From the NCBI GenBank assembly GCA_031771865.1, contig JASISA010000042.1, positions 2,411,501 to 2,475,500 of the forward strand: a DNA stretch of 64,000 nt, read 5' to 3'. Positions within the stretch are counted from its first letter, which is position 1. The number at the start of each line of letters is the position of its first letter. A program made the position numbers and the translations under genes. The notes under the pieces are model-generated. The model made no database searches. It was given only the letters and a program-made list of their open reading frames with translations, and was not told the DNA's origin. This DNA is from Nothophaeocryptopus gaeumannii. Taxonomy: Eukaryota; Ascomycota; Dothideomycetes; Mycosphaerellales; Mycosphaerellaceae. Below are positions 23,348 through 34,440 of the stretch, piece by piece.

Positions 23348-23935
23348 CTAGTTCGATTCGAAGAGGAGCTGGGCATGGTCCCTAAAGACGACCTGCCAGA
23401 CGTCTGGATCGGGATTCAGAAGGTCGAGGACTTCATGAATCGCGTCTCTACCAATCCATTGGCCATTGAGCAGTCGCCTAATAGAGAGCAAGAGGTAAGA
23501 GTCGGGTTTCATATCTAACGGCTCATCATCATCATCATCACTAAGGATCATGGACTCAGGATTGCTTTTGGAGGCATCGCGTTTGCCCTTGGCACCTGCG
23601 TCGCCTTTACCTTTGCTACCTTCGGCGGCATTATCGTGCCCGGCGGCATCGCTTTTCCCTCCGGCGGCATTATCGTCTCCAGCAACATTATCTTCAACGG
23701 CGGCATCCTCGGCTGTGACATCAAGTCATGCAGCACCATCGTCTTCCACATCGTCGGAGCTAGGATTAGAATCCGACACATCGAGGTCGGATTCCGGACT
23801 CTAGGGATGGAGACCTGAAGTTTCGCGTGTCTACGGGGAGGGCTGTCCCGAGCAGTGGTTTTCGCGATCATGTACGCCTTTCAGCTTGGGTGTTGCTGTG
23901 ATGTTGCGACCATCAGAACCGTCGAGTTGAAACAT
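23348..23935 (-). pseudogene. Acidic hypothetical protein with three in-frame stops
   Basis: One reading frame of 195 codons runs from the Met at 23935 (MFQLDGSDGRN) to the stop at 23348. It is broken by TAG at 23831-23833, TAG at 23801-23803 and TGA at 23726-23728. The middle is rich in Asp, Glu, Ala, Gly and Lys with repeats such as DDNAAGG and HDNAAEG. It is followed by SDDDDDEPL, encoded by a (CAT)n tract. The C-terminal 50 residues look folded (YLLLSIRRLLNGQWIGRDAI, then VWQVVFRDHAQLL). They resemble the first helices of an Ulp1/C48-type cysteine protease, but the catalytic part is absent and this is a weak impression. The frame is kept across all three stops, so they look recent. The gene ends 12 bp from hAT A. 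Confidence 0.5.
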
Positions 23936-24014
23936 GTCGCAGGGGGATGAATGGTGTAGTGGGAACAGAAGAGCAGGCGACGAGTCGTCGCGTCACTGAT
24001 CAATATTGCCGGCA

Positions 24015-24653
24015 TCATTTCTTCCAATCTCTGTTGCGCGGCTTCTTGATTCTGTGCTGAGGCTGTGGTAGCGTCGCTTCTTGATTAGTAGTTTCGGAGG
24101 CCTGATCAGAAGCTCGTCTGGCTGGTCTTAAGCGAGACATTGGCAGCGGACGTGCGCGCGCACGGTACGTCGTTCCTTCCAGAGCCGCAGCCTCCGCGGC
24201 CATGTGGTGTTCGAAAGTTGGGGCCTCGGCGTCTATGTAGTGCTCGAAAGCTAAGGAGACAGCGGCCGTCTGCTCTCCCGGCATAGTAACCGTGATCTGC
24301 TCCTCCCTAGCCCTAGCCACGGCCGCAGTGTTGGCCGTCTCCTCCTCCTCTTCCATGTTGTCTGTGATGGTGCCCTCTGCAGCCACAGTATTCATGGTCT
24401 TCTCCTCCAATGCCGCAGCCTCGTGCGTCTGCTCTTGCTGAACCGTCTCTACCAAGCTGTCAGGCGTCCGTGATTGCGTCCGCGCTAGTTGCACGAGAGA
24501 TTTGGCAGCGTTAACGGCATCGATAGGCTGCCACAGTGCTATCTTGCTTAATCCGGTCGTTTTCAGTTTCCTAGTCCGCCGACGCACCGCCATCTTCCGC
24601 ATCATCCGGAAGGCCACGGCGAAATCGGGTGGGTCGGTGTACAGCTGCAACAA
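24015..24653 (-). CDS. Hypothetical protein, Glu/Ala-rich with internal repeats
   Basis: An open frame of 212 codons. The N-terminal part (LYTDPPDFAVAFRMMRKMAV, then RRRTRKLKTTG) is basic. A long Thr/Ala/Glu-rich middle holds near repeats (LAFEHYIDAEAPTFEHHMAAEAA) and the C-terminus is basic. The same frame is open upstream to about 24750 without a Met, so the true start or an upstream exon may lie there. No family recognised. It lies about 80 bp upstream of the pseudogene at 23348-23935, in the same orientation. Confidence 0.35.
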   Translation of the reverse strand: MLQLYTDPPDFAVAFRMMRKMAVRRRTRKLKTTGLSKIALWQPIDAVNAAKSLVQLARTQSRTPDSLVETVQQEQTHEAAALEEKTMNTVAAEGTITDNMEEEEETANTAAVARAREEQITVTMPGEQTAAVSLAFEHYIDAEAPTFEHHMAAEAAALEGTTYRARARPLPMSRLRPARRASDQASETTNQEATLPQPQHRIKKPRNRDWKK

Positions 24654-24749
24654 TGCGAGCGTAAACTGGGATTTTCTTGAGGTTGTCGGGACTGAAGTAG
24701 ATGATGAGGGCAGATGCGCGTAACGCCCATGCGGCCTTCACTCCTGCGT

Positions 24750-25935
24750 GTTGTAACGCAATGCTGCGACAGCTTCGTAATGTGCTCATTCCGTGAGACG
24801 CTGTATGTCAAATGTGCCGTCCAGTGGAATGAACCAAACCCATCAACGCATGCTTCCTCTTTCCCGTACCCTTCCAAGTCGTATGGCTCATGCTTTGCAC
24901 AGAGGATGACCTGCAATGGAACATCCTAGCCCGTGCTGTCCTTGATGACCTGACTCTTTGCCAACTTATGCGCGTCTTCGCACGCCTCAGTCACGCCATA
25001 CCATGGCCAAATATGCCAGGCTCAGATTCCACCCTCCTAGCATGAGCGCCAGGCTTCGGCTTATGATCGAAGAAACATCTCTCCTTCCACGCGTGCCGTG
25101 GGAATGCGTAGATGCCTCCGCAGCGATACCGGCTCGTGACGGCGGAGGTGTGTCGCAAGGCTGATAATGATACTCGGCTCGAGCGGTGGATGCGTGCGTG
25201 GATGCTACTGGTGCAGTCTTTGCTTCTGAATAATGGCCAAGAACAGCTACATGTACGCTTTCGCATTACGTCATTCTGCGACAGGAAGGAACATTGAACC
25301 CTCCATACTACATACACAACAGCCGTGCAGGCCTTCATCGACAATGGCATTGGCATGGGTGACCGGTAACGGGACGCCGTCGTTGGTATAGCAGCCTGTT
25401 ATCATCCATCAAAAGATGACGGCCATAGCGGCAGACGCAGCAACCTCTGCCAGTCCAACATCCAGCTGGCTCGACGACTGCCACTAACACCAGCCTCAGT
25501 AGCAGCAGCAGCAGCAGCGAGGACGATGACAAATAAGACGATGAAGACGGCGACAGCAGCCCATCGACTGTCCCATGTCCATCCACCTCCTTCTACCCCA
25601 ACGAATCAAATGACTGCGCGACGTTCCCAAGGACGCTGACTTTGCAGTGCGGACACGAGTTGGATCAAGAAAACATTCACGCATGAACCGGAGCCTCGTA
25701 TCTCAACATTTGATCCATGACGCCAAATCTGCATCGGTGGTGAGAAGGGCTGGTCATTCAGGACAGGACCCTGATCGTCCAAACTGACAGAAACGAGGCA
25801 ACCACCAGCCATTACACCACGACAACAACCCCCATGTGTTCCTTCATCCAACCGTCTCGTCGCTCTCCTCTCCCACCCCTCAACCATTTTCCCTCTTCAT
25901 CCTCATCCTCCGGCACTTCAGATCCTTGTTTCTAA
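24750..25935. other. No confident gene
   Basis: Short overlapping frames on both strands only. A (GCA)n microsatellite at about 25499-25517 and low-complexity pyrimidine tracts near 25855-25990 are visible. Composition is normal, not RIPped. Confidence 0.4.
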
Positions 25936-26346
25936 TCATTCGTACCTCCCTCCCCTCCAAGCATCCCGCCCCGCAGCCACCCACTGCCCCGATATCTCCT
26001 TCAACAGCCGATTCCACTCTCGAACGTGAACGTAGCAGTGATTGCTTATCTCCTTCAAGTCAGCAGCACCGTGAGCAACGACTAGTGCGACGCCGACGAT
26101 TGCAACACCCATCATGCACATGAGAAGTTTGGCGCCAGTTGAGGGACGGATATTCGTCTTCGTCTTCGTTTGGAGACCTCCCAGTGAGGAGGAGGAGGAA
26201 GGAATGGTCATGGATTGATACCATGGTTCATCGAGGAGAGAGCGACTGGATTGGAAACCGGGGGTAGTGGTTTTGGAGTTGAAGTTTTGCAGCGAGTCGC
26301 GGGAAGAGCGGTACTTCATGCGTGTGAAAAAGTGCGGTGGGGCCAT
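25936..26346 (-). CDS. Small putative single-pass membrane protein
   Basis: Open frame of 136 codons from the Met at 26346. The first 70 residues are polar, rich in Ser, Lys and Thr (YRSSRDSLQNFNSKTTT, then a run of Ser). A single hydrophobic helix follows (LLMCMMGVAIVGVALVVAHG, about residues 74-93). The remainder is short and mixed, with VREWNRLLKEIS. No family recognised. The type of membrane segment suggests a tail facing the other side of a membrane. Support is the membrane helix and clean start, nothing else. Confidence 0.4.
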   Translation of the reverse strand: MAPPHFFTRMKYRSSRDSLQNFNSKTTTPGFQSSRSLLDEPWYQSMTIPSSSSSLGGLQTKTKTNIRPSTGAKLLMCMMGVAIVGVALVVAHGAADLKEISNHCYVHVREWNRLLKEISGQWVAAGRDAWRGGRYE

Positions 26347-27236
26347 GGTTTGTTGGCGAATTGCACTGTCCGTGGGAAGGGGACAAGATTGTGGGAGAGG
26401 ATAAGTTTCTGGACCTTTTTAAAACCTGACTGTGATTATCCTGTACGATTTGTTTGCTACGACGAAAGGCTGGAGTTTGTACTCCTTTATTAGGAGGTCG
26501 TTTGCGCCTGTGTCTAGTATTGGGGAGGAATAGGTAGGGGACTCTCGGAGGAGGAGAGAGTGAAGCGTGCCCTCTTGTCCTCGTATTATTGGAAAATCAC
26601 CTCAGAGCGGCTATAGCGTAAACCGGTGCCGAATGCGCGCACGAAGCATCCGGGTGAAATGGAGGCTAACACTCATCCAACCTCGCCTGGCCGTCTACCC
26701 CTTCCGCTCAGTCTTACTCTACTCCCAATCTTGCTGGCTTAGAAGAGCTGCTCGATTTGGTGGGTTGGAGAAGGTACTAATATTGCGGAGCGGACGCTGT
26801 CGCTGTTGGTTCGGTCTGCTGCTGCTGTTGCTGCTACTGTGAAGATACGGATGGCCGACAGTCGTATGAGCGATATAAGTGTTGGTAAGGATAGATCGGT
26901 TTAGGAATCTGCTGTTGTGGCGTGCTGCTATTTGGTGTACTGCGGAGCGGACGACACTGATTTTTGTTGAGGTTGTGGAGCAATGTGGGCCTACGAAGAT
27001 TCTGAAGGAGAGGATAGAGGCGTGATTGGAGTAAAAATAACATAGGCGCCTGTCGCACCATGTAAATGACCAGATTTCACACCTTTGATAGCACCGCCGC
27101 CGTATCTTTCAAAGTTCCTAATACAGCTTGTTGGCCGTTACCCGCGACGACAACCTCTTGGACGGAATGTCCGCCTCGTTCGTTCCCTTCCACGTCTTCA
27201 GCTCCGCGTCTCTTCGGCCCTCTATTAGTATTCTGG
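26347..27236. other. No confident gene; CTG-type microsatellite
   Basis: Only short frames. 26816-26838 is a (CTG)n-like tract. A minus-strand frame at 27118-27324 reads a Gly run, then ARDSAIARILIEGRRDAELK and TNEADIPSKRLSSRVTANKLY. It overlaps the end of the 27237-27644 frame and looks as protein-like as that gene's own end. Confidence 0.35.
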
Positions 27237-27644
27237 CTATAGCAGAATCTCTCGCATTTTCAAAGGGTCGACCTCCTCCTCCTCCTCCTCCTCCTTTACA
27301 TAAACCAACCTCGCAAACCCCCAATGCAACAAACTATCCCTCGGCGCGAAAGAAACCACCTCTTTAACATAAAATTGATCTCCGCAACGCCTCTCATCCA
27401 CGGCGAGGAGACGTCTAATCACGCCATCCACAAGGACATCTTCGAATGCGTATGCTGGCTCGGGTGGGGTGAAGAGGACGTGCCGACAGGAGCAGACGCG
27501 GAAGACAAGGCCGCGGAGTTCGTAGACGACGCGGCGGTGGAGTCGTTGGAGGGGCGTGAGGTGGGTTATAGGCGGATAGGCTTTGACGTTGGCCAGGGAG
27601 AAGAGGACCTCGTTGGTAGTAGTGTTGGTAGTGGGAATGGCCAT
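27237..27644 (-). CDS. Hypothetical protein with poly-Glu tract
   Basis: Open frame of 135 codons from the Met at 27644: a Thr/Asn-rich start, then a folded-looking region (NEVLFSLANVKAYPPI, RRVVYELRGLVFRVCSC, DGVIRRLLAVDERRCGDQFY), then seven Glu encoded by a (GAG)n tract and a short end. No family recognised. The alternative frame at the end (27118-27324) may be the true C-terminus if there is a shift near the (GAG)n tract or an unrecognised intron. The ATG may also be internal, since the frame is open upstream to 28064. Confidence 0.35.
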   Translation of the reverse strand: MAIPTTNTTTNEVLFSLANVKAYPPITHLTPLQRLHRRVVYELRGLVFRVCSCRHVLFTPPEPAYAFEDVLVDGVIRRLLAVDERRCGDQFYVKEVVSFAPRDSLLHWGFARLVYVKEEEEEEEVDPLKMREILL

Positions 27645-28716
27645 AGTGGTTGTGGTAGGTGACTTTGAGAGGCCCAGAAACCGAGCTGGCGCGGGAGCTA
27701 TCCCGAAAGGTCTGGTTTTGCAATGCTTATAGGGGCTTTTCTTGAGGGTTGGGTATCGCAGCGGACGGTATCGAATCGGACCGGGCCCAACATGCAAGGC
27801 AAGTGTACAGAGGACAATATTTGGAAAGTTGAACAGCGGACCGAGATAGCAGCAGTGGGCGAGGAAGTGTGAATGTCGCAATTGTCGCAAGGAGAATATC
27901 TGAGAAGCAGGCGCTTGAGTACTTACTGGTTGCTCTTCACCGCTGGATGCGCGTGTGCATGGGTATCGGAAGCATTTTGGCGGTTTGTACGACAGCAATG
28001 AGACCAAGGAACCGCGGTACCAGAACAGCAATAACCGCGACAACAACAGCAACAGCAACACCAATCCAATATGGAAGGAGATTGCGGCGAGCGCGCCGAA
28101 GGCAGGCTCAGGCCCCTTGCGGAGATCAAAGGCATTCTCAGCTCGGTCGTGTCAAAGTCGAAGTCCCTCGAGCACGAGCATCCTCTAGGGAGCATCCTCT
28201 AGGGAGCGCTCTCGCTCTTCTTGCAGGAGAGTGCTTGCATCGCGGGTAACGCCTTGGCAGCTATCAGTCCCCTTTCTCAGCTGCCGAAGCTCATTTGTAC
28301 CCCGTGTGTTGTCCCGCTGCTGGCTGTCATGCATTTAAGCTGGCCGCTAAGCGATTTTTGAAGAGCAAGCATCGTCCGGCTACTGAGAATCGTTCGCAGA
28401 GTAAGCATCACTTGCTTGACCATTCTTGCTCTCACCGCCGGGGTTTTCGAGATCCACGCCGAGCTCGTCCAACTTCTACCAGCCAAGCGACCGCTTCAAG
28501 CCTTGCACCTTCCTCTTGTCGGGAGCTGTCCTGACGTCCGCAGGGATAATAAGCGCATCTGGCGAGCAACGGCTCATCGACAGGTCCTTGTGTATCCGGA
28601 GCACTATAGCGAACCCTTGCCTCGTCTATGCTTCTGCCAAGCTTTCCGACTCCTTTCCCAGTGTGCGCGTGTCCTGTAGAAGCCGCTCACTAAGAATCAT
28701 TTTTGGATCAAACCGA
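27645..28716. other. No confident gene
   Basis: Open frames here are short or low in complexity, for example those driven by an (AAC)n tract at about 28030-28065. A short direct repeat, CATCCTCTAGGGAG, occurs twice at 28179-28206. Composition is normal. Confidence 0.4.
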
Positions 28717-29238
28717 CTAAGCGAGCTGCTTCGACCACTTGAAGAGTGAGTGTAGCGACTGTGCGTGCAATCGAGTATGGAAGAGAACGCGATCAAGGAT
28801 AGAGAAGAGATGGCAGCTAGTGAGATAGGCCAGAAAAATCAGCAAGATGCCGATGATGCCGGCAGCGAGAGCACTGGCGAGGACCGGGCCGGAGCGGTCG
28901 CAACTCTTGCAGCGGCTATCGAGGAGACGACAGGAAGAATCGACGACTTGAGTACGGGAGAGCTCGCCAGCAGCATCGGATAGCTCATTCGCGCCGTTCT
29001 TCTTCGGCAACTGGAGTGTGTCAAGCAAGTCGAGCAGCTCGGCAGGAGTTGGTAAGGATGCCGGACGAGTTGAAGAGGATGGATGGGGTGGGACGCAGCG
29101 GTGTCGGTCTCGGAGGAGGAGGAAGAGGCGGCGGCGGCGGCGAGGTCGACGATGAGGGGGATGATCACGGGTGTGAGCAAATTCACACTCATCGGCATTA
29201 TTGAGTTGTGTCATCGGCATCCATGCATGCTCCCGCAC
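28717..29238 (-). CDS. Hypothetical protein with one membrane helix
   Basis: Open frame of 173 codons. A basic Arg-rich N-terminal third is followed by PAELLDLLDTLQLPKK, a Cys-containing stretch and one hydrophobic segment (VLASALAAGIIGILLIFLAY). No family recognised. A second minus-strand frame (28839-29198) starts MPMSVNLLTPVIIPLIVDLA, which resembles a signal peptide. The real protein could be a splice of the two, but no intron was found. Confidence 0.3.
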   Translation of the reverse strand: MREHAWMPMTQLNNADECEFAHTRDHPPHRRPRRRRRLFLLLRDRHRCVPPHPSSSTRPASLPTPAELLDLLDTLQLPKKNGANELSDAAGELSRTQVVDSSCRLLDSRCKSCDRSGPVLASALAAGIIGILLIFLAYLTSCHLFSILDRVLFHTRLHAQSLHSLFKWSKQLA

Positions 29239-29370
29239 TTTCGACCGGGCCGCTTTCCGTCCCAGCCCTGCGCGGCCCTGCCAATGTCGTCGTCGGATTT
29301 CACATGACTACATCCATCGCATCGGCGATAGTCGCTAGACCCATAGAAGGGGAAGAACAAAGAAGCCGTA

Positions 29371-29408
29371 CCTCCGCGGCTGCAGAAGTCTGAGTTCTTG
29401 GCATTGTT
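29371..29408 (+). repeat. Tc1/mariner terminal inverted repeat, left
   Basis: 38 bp, perfect inverted match to 37088-37125; preceded by TA at 29369-29370. Confidence 0.9.
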
Positions 29409-29479
29409 GATCACACTGTTTACTGCACTTCAACACCATATATATTAACCAATCTATATAGAATCCTTGAATCTATTGC

Positions 29480-30594
29480 TGTAGGCTAGCTCTATAGCTA
29501 TTAGCTTCTTATATAGGCCTTAGAGATATTAAATTGAGGCCTGTTTAGCTATATACTTAGTAAATTCTTTATCCTCTATCTATATATGCTTTATCTTATC
29601 TTTAGCTATTTCTTAAATATCTTGTCTAGTACCTATAACTAATATACGAAATAGCTATAATATCTTCTTTTAGTCGGATAGTCCTTATAAAGATGCTTAA
29701 TAGGTATAATATTAGGTAAGTTAACTAGGTAACTAAGAAACTTAATTCCTTTCTCTTTAATTAAAGGAGCTAGAATCCTCCCTACTTTATAGTATATACT
29801 AACGTTATCTTTAAGAATATAGACCGTCTTATAAGGATTTAAGGCCTAGACTTCCTTATAATATAGAAAGAGCTCCTTTTCGTAGATCTTAAAGGCGTAG
29901 AATATAGCGTTAAGTCTACCCTTTCCTTAGGCCTAAGTAACCTTATTATATTTAAAGAACTTATTAGGATTTAAGCGCTACTTTCGGCCTTTTCGAATAC
30001 CCTTAGGAATTGTCTTATTATAGGTAATAACGGAGTTATTATATTCCTTAAGAAGCCGGTATTTAGGGGTATTTTAGTCTAGATAAGCCCTCCTTTACTA
30101 ATAGATAACTTCGTCTAATTTAGCCTAAGTAAGATCGAGTTTATAGCCTAATTCCTCTATAAGTTTATCCTCTTTAGGCTACTAAACAATATACCTACGT
30201 TTAGCTCTAAGTTTGCTTAATATAGAGTCCTATTAGATTCGAGAAAAGCGTAGATCTTCGTACCTGGTAAACTTAGTTACTCCTTCGGGTACTAAGTCGT
30301 GTTACTTACCTCTAGTACCTCTAAAATTAATAGGTATCTCGTTATAATAGATAACTTTATACTCCTATAGTTTAAGGCTAAGGACTTTATATATATACCG
30401 CTTTCTATCCTCTAAATTTAGCTTCTTTAGCGATATCCTTTTTACGGCTCTTTTCCTTAGAATCCTTCGCTTATTAACTATATCTTTTATATTATAATTA
30501 CGCCTATAAGTAATATTATAGACCTACTTTACATCTAGCTTAACTAGGGCTTTCCTATACCTAGGTTTGCGTGCCTCTCTAAAGAGCTCGTTAG
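29480..30594 (-). pseudogene. RIPped Tc1-like transposase, main part
   Basis: The minus-strand frame reads ELFREARKPRYRKALVKLDV near the Gypsy junction, then HDLVPEGVTKF. The DDE region follows near 29700-29830: ILKDNVSIY (DNAPIH-like, Asp kept), RILAPLIKEKGIKFL and then an NSPDLNPIEHLW-like stretch degraded to NLPNIIPIKHLY. Many TAG/TAA codons stand for Gln and Trp. The 5' part of the gene lies beyond the Gypsy element at 36734-37087. Confidence 0.8.
30590..30594 (+). repeat. Target site duplication GTTAG, left
   Basis: GTTAG directly before the 5' LTR; repeated at 36729-36733 directly after the 3' LTR. Confidence 0.9.
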
Positions 30595-30900
30595 TGTCAC
30601 GGGCGTGGCCCGGTGACACCTGAACACCTGGATGCACGTGGTTTGGATGCTTGAAGCATCCGGATGAACTTCGGCCGAGCCTCGGGGCTCGACTAGCATC
30701 ATGTGACAGAGCCACGTGACTCTGCCAAGACCCGGAGAAGAGTTTCTTCTCGACGCGCAAAGATCCGGTCTTCGACTCTTTGCGCTACGTCCTGTCAATA
30801 GGATTGACCTATATGGTTAATACAGTGTCTATCCAACCTGTCCGTAGCTCCCTGTACCGTTTGTGATTAGCAACCTACTTCCCGACTCCGGCCCGTGACA
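30595..30900 (+). repeat. 5' LTR
   Basis: 306 bp, begins TGTCACGGG and ends CCCGTGACA. Confidence 0.95.
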
Positions 30901-30902
30901 CT

Positions 30903-30911
30903 ACGTAGCGC
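30903..30911 (+). promoter_or_regulatory. Candidate self-primer binding site
   Basis: ACGTAGCGC, two bases after the 5' LTR, is the exact complement of GCGCTACGT at 30782-30790 inside that LTR. Elements of the Tf1/sushi group prime reverse transcription with the 5' end of their own transcript, which pairs with a site just after the LTR. The match has that layout. A tRNA-type site was not seen. Confidence 0.5.
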
Positions 30912-30933
30912 CTACCCTTAGGTGCTATTCACG

Positions 30934-32150
30934 ATGTCCTACCCAACTCCCCCTATCCTTACGGATAGTAGGGAGGAGTTCCTGCAGAGCGTAACTGCCC
31001 ACCCTGAAGCCTGGGCTCTCTTCGCTCAATCTGCCGTTACCTGGATGTCTTCGGTCGCTGAGAAGCTAAGCGACCAAGAGGCTGAGAATGCTTCCTCCCA
31101 GACCCAGATTACCCGTCTTACTGCCGTTATCGATTTCCAACGCGAAGAAGCCGACCGTATTCGCGAGGCCGAGAGACGCTACCCGATTGCCTCGACCGAG
31201 AAGACTCCTTCGTCCGAACCCTCCGAACCTATCGTCGAACCTTCTACGCTTACCCCTACGGTCACTGTTCCGACTACGAGATCCGAGACTACCTGATCCT
31301 GACAAGTTCTCCGGAGAAAGAGATGATCTTCAGCGCTTCGATACTCCAGATCCGCCAGAAGATGGAAGTAAACCGCGACCGATACCCTACTGCTGTCTCT
31401 CGTCTTGCCTACGTCCAGAACCGCCTCGCCGGCCTTGCTTATAAACAAGTCGACCCGTACATGCGCTCCGATACCTCTCGACCTACCGACTTTGAAGGAA
31501 TCCTACGAATATTAGACGAAGCCTTTGGCGACCCGAACCGCGCGCTTAATGCTCGAAATAAGCTCTTCGCTTACCGTCAAACTAATAAGGATTTCGGAAC
31601 CTTTATCGCTGAATTCCAACGCCTGGCTCTTGAGGGAGAGACTCCCAAGGACAACCTCGCAACGCTACTCGAGCTATCTGTTAATAAGGAGCTCCACGAT
31701 ATGCTCAAATACCGCCCGCCGCCGGACCGTACCGACTTCAACTCTCTTCGAGCTCACCTACAGATACTCGAGAACGACTCGAAGTTTTACTCGAAAGCTA
31801 CTGGCCCTACCCCCGAAACCTGCTACTTACCCAACGACTCCGAAGAAGGATACCTACGCTGCAGTTACTAAAGAAAAATCCGGAGGAGATCCTATGGAAC
31901 TTGACTATACCCGTCGTACTCAGAAAACGGATAAGGAAACGGGCGCTTGCTTTCGCTGTCATAAACCCGGCCATCTTGTCGCGACTGCCCGCTCCCAGAT
32001 ACCCGTCCAGCCGATATTCAGCAGCGCGATCAAGAGCGTCGGAACACGTAACGACGACCGGAAGTAACTCCCGTCCGCCGTCCCCCCTCAACAGGGGAGC
32101 CCCGTCGAGGCCGCCGTTCGCCGTCACCGCCTACTCCTACGGCTTCTGTC
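30934..32150 (+). pseudogene. Gypsy gag, frameshifted
   Basis: Starts at the Met at 30934 (MSYPTPPILTDSREEF). It continues through shifts near 31300, 31320 and 31820 into the conserved gag core (FEGILRILDEAFGDPNRA, NKLFAYRQTNKDFGTFIAEF) and a zinc knuckle CFRCHKPGHL near 31955. The last Cys (CRDC) lies in another frame after a further shift near 31990. The bases are otherwise well conserved. A virus-like particle protein in intact elements; broken here. Confidence 0.8.
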
Positions 32151-32399
32151 TACTCTCCGCCCCGTTCTATCTCTCCCCGCCCTCGGAAAAGGTACACGTC
32201 TAGTAACAGTCGCTACCAGACGTTAAGTACGCGCTTAGCCCGCCTACCGCTTACTACGACTCCCCGTCCCGTGATTCCTGGCTCCGGATCCAAGCGTTAA
32301 CGTCCCGTATTCTACCTACCCGCCCGTTAAAGGCTCCTGTTCGCCCGATTCCTACACTCCCACCCCGGCAAATACGAATCTCTGAAACTAATATCCGCC

Positions 32400-34440
32400 T
32401 GCCCGACCGATTCGACCGTACCCGATCTCCGAAGGTTAGGTTCGAAATACCGCAGAAAGGAAATAACCGCCGACATGTCCAAGGTTACCTCCTTATCGAC
32501 ACTGGATGTGAGAGTTACGGTGTAGCCGACATCCGTTGGGTTAAAGAACAAGGACTTCCGATATTCCGACTCGAGACCCGATTTCTTTAGTCCCCTTCGA
32601 CGACTACGAAGGAGAGCGCTCGCAGACAATCCGCTACGCTACGCGGGTAAACCTACGGATAGGCGACCATGTCGAGGAAAACGTTGTCTTACCTATCGGA
32701 GAAGTAGGGGCCTACCCTATCCTTCTAGGGATGCCGTGGCTAGAACGCCATAATCCCTCTTGGAATTTCGAAAGAGGACTACTATCCTTTACAAGCCAGT
32801 TCTGCCATTCTACGTGTAATATCCCGCAAGCCCCATGCCAAGTCCGCCTCTTTATGGAAAAGGTCCCCCGAGACTACCCAAAGGTCGATATTTCAACTAT
32901 CTCTTTTAATGCTCTCCGAGAATACGCCGCCCCGCGATACCGAGATAAGGGATACAAGATTCATGTTACTACTATCGAGGACCTCCAGACAATCCTCGAC
33001 GCTGAAGAGGTCGCCGAAATCGACTCTCAATTACCCTCCTGTTTCTCAAAGTACCGAGAAGTGTTCTCGCCGAAGCTAGCTAATCAGTTACCGCCGCACC
33101 GTCCGTACGATCATAACATTAAGCTCTTACCGGGGAAAGAGCTACCATTTGGCCCGTTATATGCTATGTCCCGGGACGAGCTCCAGGCTCTCCGCGAGTG
33201 GCTTCACGAGAACCTACGGAAGGGGTTCATCCGGCCTAGCTCCTCGCCAGTCGCCTCCCCTGTCTTGTTTGTAAAGAAACCGGGAGGAGGCCTTCGACTT
33301 TGTATAGATTTCCGGAAGATAAATGAGATAACTGTTAAGGACAGGTACCCGCTACCCTTAGTTACCGAGACCTTGAACAATCTTAACGGAATGAAGTATT
33401 TTTCGAAGATCGACATTATCTCTGCATTCAATAACGTCCGGATGAAGCCTGGACAGGAGTTCCTTACTGCCTTCCGTACCCGTTTTGGCCTTTTCGAATC
33501 CCTTGTTATGCCGTTTGGACTTACTGGCGCTCCGGCTACCTTTCAGAGGTTTATTAATGACGCTACGCGAGTTTCTCGATCAGTTCTGTACCGCCTACCT
33601 GGACGATATCTGATTTATAGCAAGACCCGTGAAGAACACGAAGAACATGTAGCGAAGGTCCTCGAACGCCTTCAGAAGGCCGGACTCTACGCTAAAATGT
33701 CTAAGTGCGAGTTCTTTAAGTCTGAGACTAAATTCCTTGGCCTACTCGTAGGCGAGTCCGGTATACGAATGGATCCCGAAAAGATAGCTACGATCGAGAA
33801 GTGGCCTACACCGCAGAACGTTACAGACGTCCAGGCCTTCCTAGGGTTCGCAAACTTTTACCGTCGATTTATCCGAAGATTCTCGATCGTCGCCTTACCG
33901 CTTACGGCTCTAACGAAGAAAGATATTGAGTTTAACTGGACACGAGCTTGTCAAGACGCCTTTGATCAGTTAAAGGCAGCCTTCAGGGAGGGCCCTATCC
34001 TAAGGCCCTTCGACTGGACTAAAGAAGTGATAGTTGAAACCGATGCTTCCGACTATGTCTCCGCTGGTGTATTATCCCAATACGACGACGCTGGTATCGT
34101 CCGACCTGTAGCCTTCTATTCAGCAAAGCATTCGCCAGCAGAGTGTAACTACGAGATTTACGACAAGGAATTGTTAGCGATTATCCGCGCGTTCGAAGAG
34201 TGGCGTCCCGAATTAGAGGGTTGTGAACACCCAATTCGAGTACTGTCTGATCACCGTAACCTGGAATATTTTACGACGACGAAGCAGCTAAATCGCCGCC
34301 AGGCCCGATGGGCTGAGTTCCTTTCCGCTTCCGCTTTACGATCGTTTACCGTCCGGGAAAACTAGGCCGAAAGCCGGACTCTCTGACCAGGAGGTCAGCT
34401 GACCTGCCTAAGGAGGGGATGAACGCTCACAGCATCAGAG
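32400..34440 (+). pseudogene. Gypsy pol: protease, reverse transcriptase, RNase H
   Basis: The protease DTG lies at 32498-32506 (LLIDTGCES). After a shift near 32590 the frame 32731-34365 holds reverse transcriptase motifs: PVLFVKKPGGGLRLCIDFRK, RYPLPLV, FSKIDIISAFN, then the RNase H region (IVETDASDYVSAGVLSQ, FYSAKHSPAECNYEIYDKEL). The catalytic YLDD is read out of frame. Two small deletions near 33565 and 33612 shift about 15 codons, so the ORF stays open but the active-site motif is replaced. Another one-base loss near 34350 breaks the RPGK...DSLTRR region. Confidence 0.85.

Noticed and set aside
27237..28064. Full 275-codon minus-strand frame as one protein
   Set aside because: The first 140 codons start from a CAA/CAG repeat read as Leu and are low in plausibility; only the part from 27644 was kept.
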